Assembly (NCBI RefSeq): GCF_048751585.1
Contig: NZ_JAZHOB010000001.1
Span: forward strand, 186,001 to 250,000
Direction: 5' to 3'
Length of the DNA stretch: 64,000 bases
Origin: G025836975 sp048751585
GTDB lineage: Bacteria > Pseudomonadota > Gammaproteobacteria > Burkholderiales > Burkholderiaceae_B
The notes beneath the pieces were generated by a model, which worked only from the letters and a program-made list of their open reading frames with translations, was not told the DNA's origin and searched no databases. Of this stretch, positions 26,316 through 34,096 are shown in pieces (the first letter of the stretch is position 1; each line of letters starts with the position of its first letter). A program made the position numbers and the translations under genes.

Positions 26316-27458
26316 ATGGCCATGAACGCCCTTTCCGCGCCGCCCAATATTTCGCCCCCGCTATGGCTGCTGGCTGAGCTGACCTATAAATGTCCCCTGC
26401 ATTGCGCCTTCTGCTACAACCCCACCAATTATGCGCAGAATCAAAGCGAACTGACCACGGATCAATGGCTGGACGTCCTGCGGCAGGCCCGCGCGCTGGG
26501 CGCGGCCCAGTTGGGATTTTCCGGTGGCGAACCGCTGCAGCGCGAAGACCTGGAGGTTCTGGTTGCCGAAGGGCACCGCCTGGGCTTCTACACCAACCTT
26601 ATCACTTCAGGAGTCGGACTGACCGAGCCGCGCATCGCCCGCATGAAAGAAGCCGGACTGGATCACATACAACTGTCATTCCAGGACTCGACCAAGGAAA
26701 TGAACGATTTCCTGTCCAGCACCAAGACCTTCGACTTGAAGATGCGCGTTGCCGGCCTGATCAAGCAATACGACTTCCCCATGGTCCTGAATGTGGTGCT
26801 GCACCGCTATAACCTGGACCATGTCGGCCGCATCATCGAGATGGCCGCCGCCATGAAGGTGGAGTACCTGGAGCTGGCCAATACCCAGTATTACGGCTGG
26901 GGCCTGGCCAATCGCGCGCTCCTGATGCCCACGCGCGAGCAGCTGACTCGCGCCGAAGCCACCGTCAACGCCTATCGGCGCGAATTCGGTCACAGCATGC
27001 GCATATTGTTTGTCGTTCCCGATTACTTCGAAACCCGGCCCAAGGCATGCATGAATGGCTGGGGATCGGTTTTTCTGGGAATATCGCCCGATGGCGCAGC
27101 CCTGCCCTGCCATGCCGCCAAGACCCTGCCTGGCATCGAGTTCCCCAATGTGCTCGACCACAGCCTGCGACATATCTGGTACGACAGCGATGCATTCAAC
27201 CAATACCGCGGCGATGCCTGGATGAAGGAGCCGTGCCGCGATTGCCCCGAAAAAGCCAAAGACTTCGGCGGCTGCCGCTGCCAGGCTTACGCCTTGACCG
27301 GCGATGCCGCCAATGCGGACCCGGTATGCGATAAATCGCCGCATCACGGCCTGGTCCGGGATGCTGTCCTGCAAGCGCAGGCGGCCCATGATTCCGTACG
27401 ACCCTACGAGCATCCACTGCTATTCCGCAGCGACGCGAACTCGAAGCGAGTACATTAG
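26316..27458 (+). CDS. pqqE: PQQ biosynthesis radical SAM enzyme PqqE
   Basis: PqqE forms the carbon-carbon bond between the glutamate and tyrosine of PqqA. The 380-residue protein has the radical SAM cluster motif C26-x3-C30-x2-C33 (KCPLHCAFCYNP). A C-terminal cysteine-rich SPASM-type region (CMNGWGS, PCHAAKTLPG, PCRDCPEKAKDFGGCRCQ) follows. It starts eight bases after pqqD. No pqqF peptidase or PQQ-dependent dehydrogenase lies in the window. Confidence 0.96.
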   Translation: MAMNALSAPPNISPPLWLLAELTYKCPLHCAFCYNPTNYAQNQSELTTDQWLDVLRQARALGAAQLGFSGGEPLQREDLEVLVAEGHRLGFYTNLITSGVGLTEPRIARMKEAGLDHIQLSFQDSTKEMNDFLSSTKTFDLKMRVAGLIKQYDFPMVLNVVLHRYNLDHVGRIIEMAAAMKVEYLELANTQYYGWGLANRALLMPTREQLTRAEATVNAYRREFGHSMRILFVVPDYFETRPKACMNGWGSVFLGISPDGAALPCHAAKTLPGIEFPNVLDHSLRHIWYDSDAFNQYRGDAWMKEPCRDCPEKAKDFGGCRCQAYALTGDAANADPVCDKSPHHGLVRDAVLQAQAAHDSVRPYEHPLLFRSDANSKRVH

Positions 27459-27476
27459 GACAAGATCGCCGAGACA

Positions 27477-27512
27477 GCAAAAAGCCCATGTTCCGTTAAG
27501 AATCATGGGCTT
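27477..27512 (-). terminator. Terminator after the secG / tRNA-Leu(GAG) unit
   Basis: AAGCCCATG (27482-27490) pairs with CATGGGCTT (27504-27512). On the minus strand the stem is followed by a T-run, so it ends leftward transcription from tRNA-Leu. It could also act on rightward transcripts leaving pqqE. Confidence 0.75.
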
Positions 27513-27543
27513 GGAATCTATTTTTTCTGCTTCGAAAATATCT

Positions 27544-27628
27544 TGGTGCCGACGACGAGACTCGAACTCGTACAGCTTTCGCCACTACCCCCTCAAGATA
27601 GCGTGTCTACCAATTCCACCACGTCGGC
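27544..27628 (-). tRNA. tRNA-Leu (anticodon GAG)
   Basis: An 85-base leucine tRNA on the minus strand with encoded CCA. The 5' end GCCGACG pairs with CGTCGGC before the discriminator A. The anticodon arm is CTATC-TTGAGGG-GGTAG, giving anticodon GAG. A variable arm and the T-loop TTCGAGTC are present. It lies downstream of secG, as in many proteobacteria. The usual next gene, nuoA, is 17 kb away here. Confidence 0.95.
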
Positions 27629-27711
27629 CTGCAAAGACCGGTATTCTAGCATGAAAATTTCGCCGAATTCCCGGTCACAACGGCCCGCTCCGCAAGGATG
27701 GCGGGCTATCC

Positions 27712-28188
27712 TTATTTGCTGGTGGCAGGAGCCGGTTCAGCCGGTTTTTCGGGTGCGGCCGGAACGGCCGGCACATCGGACGATGCCGCCGGAGCCGGTT
27801 GTGCCGGAGCCGCCGAAGGCGCGGGCGCGGAAGGAACGGCCGAACCGGTTGGCGCGCCGGGCACCGATGGCACGTCGGAGCCGGCGGCGGGAGCCGGCTT
27901 GTCCTGGAAGCCCTGCATCACACCGCCTTCAAGAATCGATTTCCCGCTGGGGTGATGGGCCACATAGGCCAGACCCGCGGTCGAAACGAAGAAGATGATG
28001 GCGGCCCACTTGGTGGTGCGCGACAGGAAATTGGCGGCGCCCGTAGCGCCAAAAAGGCTACCCGCGGAACCGCCGCCGAACGACGAACCCATGTCTGCGC
28101 CCTTGCCTTGCTGCAGCAGGACCAGGACGATAATGCTCAACGAGGACAGAACCTGAATTGCCAGGAGGACAGGTGACAACCATTGCAT
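27712..28188 (-). CDS. secG: Protein-export membrane protein SecG
   Basis: SecG is the small membrane subunit of the SecYEG translocon. The first 80 residues have two hydrophobic helices and the family motif LVLLQQGKGADMGSSFGGGSAGSLFG. At 158 residues it is longer than the roughly 110 of Escherichia coli. The extra C-terminal 65 residues are almost entirely Pro, Ala and Ser, a low-complexity tail seen in several Burkholderiales. It sits between tpiA and tRNA-Leu. Confidence 0.94.
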   Translation of the reverse strand: MQWLSPVLLAIQVLSSLSIIVLVLLQQGKGADMGSSFGGGSAGSLFGATGAANFLSRTTKWAAIIFFVSTAGLAYVAHHPSGKSILEGGVMQGFQDKPAPAAGSDVPSVPGAPTGSAVPSAPAPSAAPAQPAPAASSDVPAVPAAPEKPAEPAPATSK

Positions 28189-28204
28189 GAAAAAACTCCG
28201 AGGC

Positions 28205-28963
28205 CTATGCGGCCGCTATACGTAAAAATTCTTCCGCCACCAGCGACGCGCCGCCAACCAGGGCGCCGTCGATATCGGGCATGGCAAACAAACTGGCGGC
28301 GTTCGAGGCCTTCACACTGCCGCCATACAGAATCCGGACCTGGGGCACACCCAGCTCGGCCAGGCGCGCACGAATGAAGGCATGCACTTCCTGCGCCTGA
28401 TCGGGCGTAGCCGTAAGGCCCGTGCCAATCGCCCATACCGGTTCGTAGGCAAGCACGATGCGGGCAAGCGACGACGCGCCCAGGGCCAGCACTGGCGCCA
28501 ACTGGCGGGAAATGACATCTTTGGTACGGCCGGCTTCCTGCTCGTCCAGCGTTTCGCCCACGCATACCACCGGCGTCAATCCGGCACTCAAGGCCGCGGC
28601 GGCCTTGTCGGCCACCAACTGGTCGGTCTCGCCATGCATGGCCCGCCGCTCGGAATGCCCGGCCAGCACCCATGCACACCCAAAATCGGCCAGCATCGCA
28701 GCAGCGACTTCGCCGGTATAGGCGCCTTGCTCATGCCTGCTGACATCTTGCGCGCCCCAGGAAATGCCGCTGCCCTGCAGGCTGGCATTTGCCTGGCCCA
28801 AGTAGGGAAACGGAACGCAAACCGCCACGTCGCAGTTCGGAACGGCCGTCACGCCCGCGCACAAGCCATCAAGCAGCACGGTATTGGCAGCCTGATTGCC
28901 ATGCATTTTCCAGTTGCCCATGACAAGGCGTTTGCGACTATGTTCGCGACTTTGAGTATCCAT
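28205..28963 (-). CDS. tpiA: Triosephosphate isomerase
   Basis: TpiA interconverts dihydroxyacetone phosphate and glyceraldehyde-3-phosphate. The 252-residue TIM barrel has the substrate-binding N-terminus MGNWKMHGN. The catalytic histidine lies in LAGHSERR, and the catalytic glutamate in the region VLAYEPVWAIGTG. The phosphate-binding end YGGSVKASN is present. It lies between a quinone oxidoreductase and secG, a standard arrangement in the order. Confidence 0.96.
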   Translation of the reverse strand: MDTQSREHSRKRLVMGNWKMHGNQAANTVLLDGLCAGVTAVPNCDVAVCVPFPYLGQANASLQGSGISWGAQDVSRHEQGAYTGEVAAAMLADFGCAWVLAGHSERRAMHGETDQLVADKAAAALSAGLTPVVCVGETLDEQEAGRTKDVISRQLAPVLALGASSLARIVLAYEPVWAIGTGLTATPDQAQEVHAFIRARLAELGVPQVRILYGGSVKASNAASLFAMPDIDGALVGGASLVAEEFLRIAAA

Positions 28964-29095
28964 CTAGCTATCTGCCCAAGGCCTGAATTGAAAAAATTGG
29001 ATAACCCGGCATTGTAGCGTGTTACCGCCTGATCCGCATAATCCATCGCTGCGAACAAGGATGCCCCGGACGGAGCGCCCTTGTCCGATCCAACG

Positions 29096-30073
29096 CTACA
29101 CCGTCAGGACGATCTTGCCGATCTGCTCGCCCGCATCCATCATGGCATGGGCATCGCAAGCCCTTTCCAGAGGAAAGGTGGCATGCACGATGGGACGGAT
29201 CTTGCCCGCCTCGAGCAGTGGCCATACACGCTCCTTCAGCGACCTGGCGATTTCCGCCTTGAATGCCACGGGGCGCGGACGCAGCGTCGAACCGGTCACC
29301 GTCAATCGGCGGCGCAGGATCTGGCTGCAGTCCATGTCGGCCTTGGCGCCGCCCAGCAGCGCGATGATGACGATACGGCCGTCGTCGGCCAGGCAGTTGA
29401 TATTACGATTGATGTATTCGCCCGCCACCATGTCCAGCACCACGTCGACACCCTTGCCGCCGGTGGCCTTCTTGACCTCTTCCACGTAATCCTGCGTACG
29501 GTAGTTGATGCCCAGGACAGCCCCCAGGCCTTCCACCGCGCGCGCGCGCTCGTCGCTGCCCACCGTGGCATAGACTTTGTGCCCCATGGCGGTGGCCAAC
29601 TGGACCGCCGTGGTTCCTATCCCGCTGGCGCCGCCATGGACCAGCAGGGACTCGCCAGCCGACAACTGCCCGCGGTCGAACACATTGCTCCATACCGTAT
29701 AGTAGGTTTCGGGCAAGCCGGCCGCTTCCACATCGGACAGGCCCTTGGGTATCGGCAAACACTGGGCGGCGGGCGCCGTGCAATATTCGGCATAGCCGCC
29801 TCCGGCCAGCAAGGCGCAAACCTTGTCGCCCACGGACAGCCCCGCCGCGGCGGCATCGCCCGCCACGATCTCGCCCACGACCTCCAGGCCGGGAAGATCG
29901 GACGCGCCGGGAGGCGGCGGATAATTGCCCTTGCGCTGAAAGACGTCGGGCCGGTTGATGCCGGCGGCGGAAACCTTGATAAGCACTTCCCCGGCCTTGG
30001 GTTCCGGCATGGGACGATCCACCATCACCAGCACTTCCGGACCTCCCGGTTTCGATATCTCCACGGCTTTCAT
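29096..30073 (-). CDS. NAD(P)H quinone oxidoreductase, PIG3 family (zinc-independent MDR)
   Basis: A 325-residue medium-chain dehydrogenase of the quinone-oxidoreductase branch. I chose the ATG at 30073 (MKAVEISKPGGPEVL), which has AAGGAG just upstream, over the frame start at 30106. The NADPH-binding segment LVHGGASGIGTTAVQLA and the NRPDVFQRKGNYPPPPGASD region are typical of PIG3-like proteins. No catalytic zinc ligands are visible. It precedes tpiA on the same strand. Confidence 0.92.
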   Translation of the reverse strand: MKAVEISKPGGPEVLVMVDRPMPEPKAGEVLIKVSAAGINRPDVFQRKGNYPPPPGASDLPGLEVVGEIVAGDAAAAGLSVGDKVCALLAGGGYAEYCTAPAAQCLPIPKGLSDVEAAGLPETYYTVWSNVFDRGQLSAGESLLVHGGASGIGTTAVQLATAMGHKVYATVGSDERARAVEGLGAVLGINYRTQDYVEEVKKATGGKGVDVVLDMVAGEYINRNINCLADDGRIVIIALLGGAKADMDCSQILRRRLTVTGSTLRPRPVAFKAEIARSLKERVWPLLEAGKIRPIVHATFPLERACDAHAMMDAGEQIGKIVLTV

Positions 30074-30257
30074 AACGGCTCCTTCCAAGCTATTCAAAAG
30101 AATCATTATCGCCTGTTAATCCGGGTTTTTTAAGATCGCCATGCCCATGCGGCCCACAAGCCGTCCCACATGGGCTAAACTCACGTCCTTCTGAAAGGCT
30201 GACGAATCCACGATAAAATCGGATTCTCGGTATCCGGGCCTTGCAAGCCCCAGAAAC

Positions 30258-30347
30258 GGAAGCGTGCCAGAGCGGTTGAATGGACTGGTCTTGAAAACCA
30301 GCGATGGGGCAACCCATCCGTGAGTTCGAATCTCACCGCTTCCGCCA
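30258..30347 (+). tRNA. tRNA-Ser (anticodon TGA)
   Basis: A 90-base serine tRNA with encoded CCA. The acceptor GGAAGCG pairs with CGCTTCC. The anticodon stem CTGGT-CTTGAAA-ACCAG gives anticodon TGA. A long variable arm (GATGGGG-CAA-CCCATC type) is present, as expected for tRNA-Ser. It lies 55 bases before tRNA-Leu(TAA). Confidence 0.95.
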
Positions 30348-30402
30348 GATTACAAGAGCTACCTGGGCATCGGCACACACCGAACGCATATCGCGGCCCC
30401 GC

Positions 30403-30488
30403 GCACCCATGGCGGAATTGGTAGACGCAAGAGACTTAAAATCTCTCGACCACTGGTCGTGCCGGTTCGATTCCGGCTGGGTGCACCA
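30403..30488 (+). tRNA. tRNA-Leu (anticodon TAA), attachment-site tRNA
   Basis: An 86-base leucine tRNA with encoded CCA. The acceptor GCACCCA pairs with TGGGTGC, and the anticodon arm AGAGA-CTTAAAA-TCTCT gives TAA. Its 3' 57 bases are repeated with three mismatches 2.4 kb downstream (32871-32928), the hallmark of integration into a tRNA gene. This copy is intact and should be functional. Confidence 0.95.
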
Positions 30489-30489
30489 A
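30432..30489 (+). repeat. Left direct repeat (attL-like), 3' end of tRNA-Leu
   Basis: This 58-base stretch runs from the anticodon loop of tRNA-Leu(TAA) through the CCA end. It is repeated in the same orientation at 32871-32928, with 55 of 58 positions identical. It marks the left boundary of a 2.4-kb segment. Confidence 0.85.
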
Positions 30490-30573
30490 TAAAATCAATG
30501 ACTTATAGCCCAATGCGAAAGCAAAAATCGGGGACGTTCCGCATGCGGGGCGCGTCCGGCTATTTGTCCGCCC

Positions 30574-32502
30574 TCAACCCTCCGACGCCTCGTAGACCCA
30601 GCTGCCTATGGTCAGCCTCTGCTTGCCACCGACCATGGTGAAGTGCAGTTCGTACAGGTCGCGCCCGGCGTTGGCGGGGATCTTGACTGTCATGCCGGCG
30701 CGGTCGTCGGTCAGCGGGGCTAGCAGCTGGTACTCAGGCGAGCCGTCGTCGTAGCTGCTGTTACGCACCAGGATGTAGCCGGGCAGTTCGGGCAGGCTGC
30801 TCAGCGTGGCGTAGGGTGTGCCGTTCAAGGTGGACGGAACGGTCGCCGGGGATTCGTTGGTGACGGTCCAGGTCTTGCCCATCCGTGTCTGCCAGGCGGG
30901 GCTCAATGGGGCCAGCGAAAGCAGTTGCTGTCCCATAGGCAGGGCGGTCTCGTTGTAGCCAGCACCAAACAGGGGGCCACGCAGCATCAGGTAGCGGTAG
31001 CGGTAGGGTTGTCCGTTCGCGTCGGTGCCAGACACGACCTCGAAGCGGTAGCTGATGGGGGCATCGTTGCTCCACCACCAGCCGTCGCTGCGGTAGCTGT
31101 AACTGGCGCCGCCGTTCATCGGCCGCCAAGCGCAGCCGTTCCAGGATGAGAGCGAGAAGCTGCCGTCCTGGTTGGCGGTGACGCGCATGGGCTGGTTATA
31201 GTTGGCATAAACGCCCACGGCGTCAGCCAAGTCGGGTGATGCCGCCATAGGCGGCGCAGTATGGGCGACCAGCGGCGGCAGGGTACGTATCGAGCCTTCC
31301 TCGACCAGGGCGCGCAGCAGCACGCCTTCGGCCAGCGCGCCGGCGCGGTAGGTGTCGGAGCGTTGCGAATCGCCCGTGTTGCCGGTCACCATCAGGGCCA
31401 GCCGCTGGTCCGGCAGTACGTAGAAGTCGCTAGAAAAAAACGCTGTGCCGCCGTTCTTCTGCCAGGCCTGAACGCCGGCCGCTGCCAGGCCGGGATGCCG
31501 CACGCTGTCCCAGCCAAGCCCCCACACCCATTGCGGCGAAGGATTGATGATCAAGCTCGTGGTCTGGTCGGTGCCCATCTGCGCGATGCCGTCGGCCGAC
31601 ACGATGCGTCGCGACTGGTAGGTGCCTTGCTCGAGGAACAGACGCGCCAGTTTAATCATGTCGCGCGGCGTGGCGGTCAGGCCTCCGGTGGCCAACGGAC
31701 TGACGAACTCCTGAGGGTATTGCCGGCCGCCAGAATAAGGCAGCGCAAACGAGCCGCCCGCTGGCTCCTTCGTCAGAAAGCCAGAATCGGCCATGCCCAG
31801 GGGATCCAGCACGTTAGCCTGGATGAATGAGGCGTAGTCCTGCTTGGCCAGGGTCGCCACCACCCGTTCGATCATAGTGAAGCCGTCATTGCAATAGACA
31901 GCCAGCATCCCGGGTGGGTGCTTCAGGTGCTCGTCGGCCAATGCCGCTTCGGCGTTGACCGCGTAGTCCGGTATGGGTTCGAAGGTGAAGGCGTTGCGCA
32001 TGCTGGTACCGGGCAGGCCCGAGGAATGCGAAAGCAGATGCCTGGTCGTGATCCGCGCATACTCGAGCGACAGCATGGTGAAGCCGGGCAGGTAGCGCGC
32101 TACCGGCACATCCAGGTCCAGCAGTCCGCGGTCCCGCAGGATCATGGCGGCCAACGCCGCTAGCACCTTACTCACCGAGCCGATGTTGAAGCGCGTCCGG
32201 ATGGTGGCAGCGACGTTGTCCTGAACCGAAGCGCGCCCGAAGGCCTGCTGCCAAACCACGGTGTCGTTCTTGAGCAGGGCAATCGAGACTGCGGCCACGT
32301 TGTCGGGATCGCCGGCCAGGGCGCGCGCGATTTCGTTGCGGCCCCAATCTATTGTCTGCGAGTAGGCGGCGTGCCGCACGCCGCCGTCCGCGTCGCCGCC
32401 AGGCAGGACCGCTGCCAGCATGCCGGCAGCGCCGTAACCCAGGAATTGCCGCCGGCTGGAGGACACAGGGCAGGTAGGGATGGGGACGGACAGTGCTTGC
32501 AT
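30574..32502 (-). CDS. Tat-exported serine hydrolase (beta-lactamase / class C fold)
   Basis: A 642-residue protein of the beta-lactamase-related serine hydrolase family (penicillin-binding-protein-like, Pfam Beta-lactamase). A twin-arginine signal S-R-R-Q-F-L-G (residues 16-22) predicts Tat export. The catalytic S-x-x-K is S109-VS-K112, and a Y-C-N triad element follows in MLAVYCNDGF. The conserved region HLLSHSSGLPG is also present. The C-terminal half (about 400-640) looks like an added beta-rich domain with an unknown role. It is the only gene of the tRNA-flanked segment. The substrate (peptide, ester or beta-lactam) cannot be inferred, and I do not call it a resistance gene. Confidence 0.85.
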   Translation of the reverse strand: MQALSVPIPTCPVSSSRRQFLGYGAAGMLAAVLPGGDADGGVRHAAYSQTIDWGRNEIARALAGDPDNVAAVSIALLKNDTVVWQQAFGRASVQDNVAATIRTRFNIGSVSKVLAALAAMILRDRGLLDLDVPVARYLPGFTMLSLEYARITTRHLLSHSSGLPGTSMRNAFTFEPIPDYAVNAEAALADEHLKHPPGMLAVYCNDGFTMIERVVATLAKQDYASFIQANVLDPLGMADSGFLTKEPAGGSFALPYSGGRQYPQEFVSPLATGGLTATPRDMIKLARLFLEQGTYQSRRIVSADGIAQMGTDQTTSLIINPSPQWVWGLGWDSVRHPGLAAAGVQAWQKNGGTAFFSSDFYVLPDQRLALMVTGNTGDSQRSDTYRAGALAEGVLLRALVEEGSIRTLPPLVAHTAPPMAASPDLADAVGVYANYNQPMRVTANQDGSFSLSSWNGCAWRPMNGGASYSYRSDGWWWSNDAPISYRFEVVSGTDANGQPYRYRYLMLRGPLFGAGYNETALPMGQQLLSLAPLSPAWQTRMGKTWTVTNESPATVPSTLNGTPYATLSSLPELPGYILVRNSSYDDGSPEYQLLAPLTDDRAGMTVKIPANAGRDLYELHFTMVGGKQRLTIGSWVYEASEG

Positions 32503-32870
32503 CGACGCTTCTCCGGTTGCGGGGGGCGTGGCTGGTTAGCATCTCCCCAACGTAGGCGCATAATAGCAGTGCTTATGTCACTGCGGCACGTTTCGCGCCG
32601 CACGACTCAGCTAGTGGGCCGCCTCGAACCATTCCAGCCGGAGAATCACCTCAACGACACGTAGGTTCTGACAGTCTCCCGATGCCTGGCCGCGCATACG
32701 CCGCCCTGCTCTCGCGCACGCGGCGTAAACTTTGGGAATCGGCGTGCCGTCGATCATCGAAGCGGTCAGGTAAAACACGTTCCGCTTTTCATTCTTTCCC
32801 TACGAGGAAATCGAGATGAAATACGGAACGTTTTGCCCCGAAACCCGCATAAAAACTACACTTTTATATC
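32503..32870. other. Gene-poor right end of the mini-island
   Basis: No convincing gene is visible. A perfect inverted repeat GCAGTG-cttatgt-CACTGC (32566-32584) lies about 65 bases upstream of the serine hydrolase start and could be its operator. ACGTTCCG (32778-32785) and CGGAACGT (32824-32831) could form a hairpin. Short overlapping frames on the minus strand (ending near 32611) do not resemble anything I recognise and may be remnants. Confidence 0.45.
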
Positions 32871-32928
32871 AGACTCAAAATCTCTCGACCACTGGCCGTG
32901 CCGGTTCGATTCCGGCTGGGTGCATCAA
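32871..32928 (+). repeat. Right direct repeat (attR-like), displaced tRNA-Leu 3' end
   Basis: This truncated copy of the 3' two-thirds of tRNA-Leu(TAA) lacks the acceptor 5' strand and D-arm, so it is not a tRNA gene. It matches 30432-30489 at 55 of 58 positions. One change turns CCA into TCA, which fits relaxed constraint on a displaced copy. Confidence 0.85.
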
Positions 32929-32932
32929 GTAT

Positions 32933-33358
32933 TTACGCGGGCAGATCCGGAATCAACCTGCGGCCAAGACTGATCGCCTCGTCCTGAACATAGCCCAGGC
33001 TGCGATAAAACTCGATGACCTGCTTGTTGGAATTGCGCACCAGCAGATTCACCTTGGGGCAGCCGCGCTCCATCAACAGGCGCTCGGCCTCGCGCATCAG
33101 CGCCTTCCCATAAGACCGTCCGCGAAACCCCGGATCGACCGCCAGGTAATACACCCATCCGCGGTGTCCATCGAAACCGACCATGGCGGTGGCAATCAAT
33201 TTTTCGCTTTCGGTGCCGACCAGAAAAAGTTCGGGCTGCTCGGTCAGCTTGCGAGCGATGTCCCGGCGCGGGTCATTCCATGGCCTGATCAGGCCGCATG
33301 TCTCCCAAAGTGCGATAACGTCGGATTCATCTTGAGTTTGATATGATCGAATGTTCAT
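32933..33358 (-). CDS. GNAT family acetyltransferase (YpeA-like)
   Basis: A 141-residue single-domain GNAT N-acetyltransferase. The acetyl-CoA-binding motif is visible as the segment VDPGFRGRSYGKALMREAER (R/Q-x-x-G-x-G/A type). It is preceded by a beta-strand WVYYLAVDP and followed by N-x-x-V-I-E-F-Y-R-S-L-G-Y, a common GNAT ending. It most resembles YpeA-like enzymes. The substrate is unknown. It ends four bases from the displaced tRNA repeat and diverges from sixA. Confidence 0.9.
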   Translation of the reverse strand: MNIRSYQTQDESDVIALWETCGLIRPWNDPRRDIARKLTEQPELFLVGTESEKLIATAMVGFDGHRGWVYYLAVDPGFRGRSYGKALMREAERLLMERGCPKVNLLVRNSNKQVIEFYRSLGYVQDEAISLGRRLIPDLPA

Positions 33359-33486
33359 GGCTGTGGAGCTACCGAGATAGTCAGGTCATCATAGCCCAAA
33401 CCCACTCGGCAACCGTAGGGGACAGCCTCCAGCGTGCACACGGATCGCCCTTCTTGACTCATACCTTATTTCTCTCGGAACACCCT

Positions 33487-34002
33487 ATGCGTCGTCTCAT
33501 GCTCCTGCGTCATGCCGAGGCCGGTAGGCCGGAAAGTGTCGATGACCATGATCGGCCTCTTACGCCTCATGGACGCAAGCAAGGCGCCGAGATGGGAAAG
33601 TACCTGGCCAGGCAGGGATGGACACCCCAGTTGGCCTTGATCTCAACCGCAAGGCGCACACAGGAAACCTGGAGGCTCGTACTTGCCGCCGCTCAACATG
33701 AAATCAGCCAGCGCGATGAACCACGCCTTTATGAAGCCGCCCTGGACAGCCTTGTTGAAATGGTCAGAGAAACGCCGCCAGCCGTGAGTACTTTGCTGCT
33801 TATCGGACACAATCCAGGCTTCGAACAGCTTGCCAAAGGCCTGGCCGGCACCGGCCGTCCTGCGGCATTGTCGCGGCTGCAACGCGAATTTCCAACAGCC
33901 GGCCTGGCGATTATCGATTTCGCCATGGACGACTGGAGTCACATAAAGGCGCAAAGCGGCTATCTTGAGCGCTTCGAATCGCTGGCCACCATCAGTCATT
34001 GA
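33487..34002 (+). CDS. sixA: Phosphohistidine phosphatase SixA
   Basis: SixA removes phosphate from phosphohistidine residues of signalling or phosphotransferase proteins. The 171-residue protein belongs to the histidine phosphatase superfamily, with the R-H-A motif at residues 8-10 (LMLLRHAEAG) and the second catalytic histidine in LLIGHNPGFE. I chose the ATG at 33487 because the product starts directly with the catalytic strand. The longer frame from 33343 adds a sequence unlike the family. It ends about 95 bases before the TonB receptor GTG start. Confidence 0.9.
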   Translation: MRRLMLLRHAEAGRPESVDDHDRPLTPHGRKQGAEMGKYLARQGWTPQLALISTARRTQETWRLVLAAAQHEISQRDEPRLYEAALDSLVEMVRETPPAVSTLLLIGHNPGFEQLAKGLAGTGRPAALSRLQREFPTAGLAIIDFAMDDWSHIKAQSGYLERFESLATISH

Positions 34003-34051
34003 CGACACGTCTTCCGAGTTTTTCTTTCCAATCTCTATATTTTACGATTAT

Positions 34052-34070
34052 CATAATGATAATCATTATT
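34052..34070 (+). promoter_or_regulatory. Fur box upstream of the siderophore receptor
   Basis: CATAATGATAATCATTATT matches 17 of 19 positions of the Fur consensus and is nearly palindromic. It lies 26 bases upstream of the receptor start codon. It is the strongest Fur site in the window and predicts iron repression. Confidence 0.85.
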
Positions 34071-34096
34071 ATTTACATAGAGAGGGAAGAAACACC

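Larger units (their letters stand above)
30490..32928. mobile_element. 2.4-kb tRNA-Leu-flanked mini-island (integrase-less)
   Basis: The segment between the intact tRNA-Leu(TAA) and the displaced copy of its 3' end. It holds one recognisable gene, a Tat-exported serine hydrolase, and about 370 bases without a clear gene. No integrase or excisionase is present. It may be a decayed island, an internal deletion derivative, or a small passenger moved by an integrase in trans. Inverted ACGTTCCG / CGGAACGT octamers lie close to both ends (30534, 32778 and 32824). Confidence 0.6.

Noticed and set aside
30574..32502. Calling the serine hydrolase an antibiotic-resistance beta-lactamase
   Set aside because: The S-x-x-K and Y-x-N motifs are shared with many esterases and peptidases, and the length and extra domain do not fit a standard AmpC.
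32611..32800. Short minus-strand frames at the right end of the mini-island, possibly an integrase or transposase remnant
   Set aside because: Each is broken by stops within 50-60 codons and I could not match either to a known family.
32871..32928. Second tRNA-Leu gene
   Set aside because: The 5' acceptor strand and D-arm are missing, so it cannot fold as a tRNA.
32816..33346. Open frame of 176 codons on the plus strand across the displaced tRNA repeat
   Set aside because: It reads through a tRNA remnant and antisense to the GNAT gene; no recognisable product.
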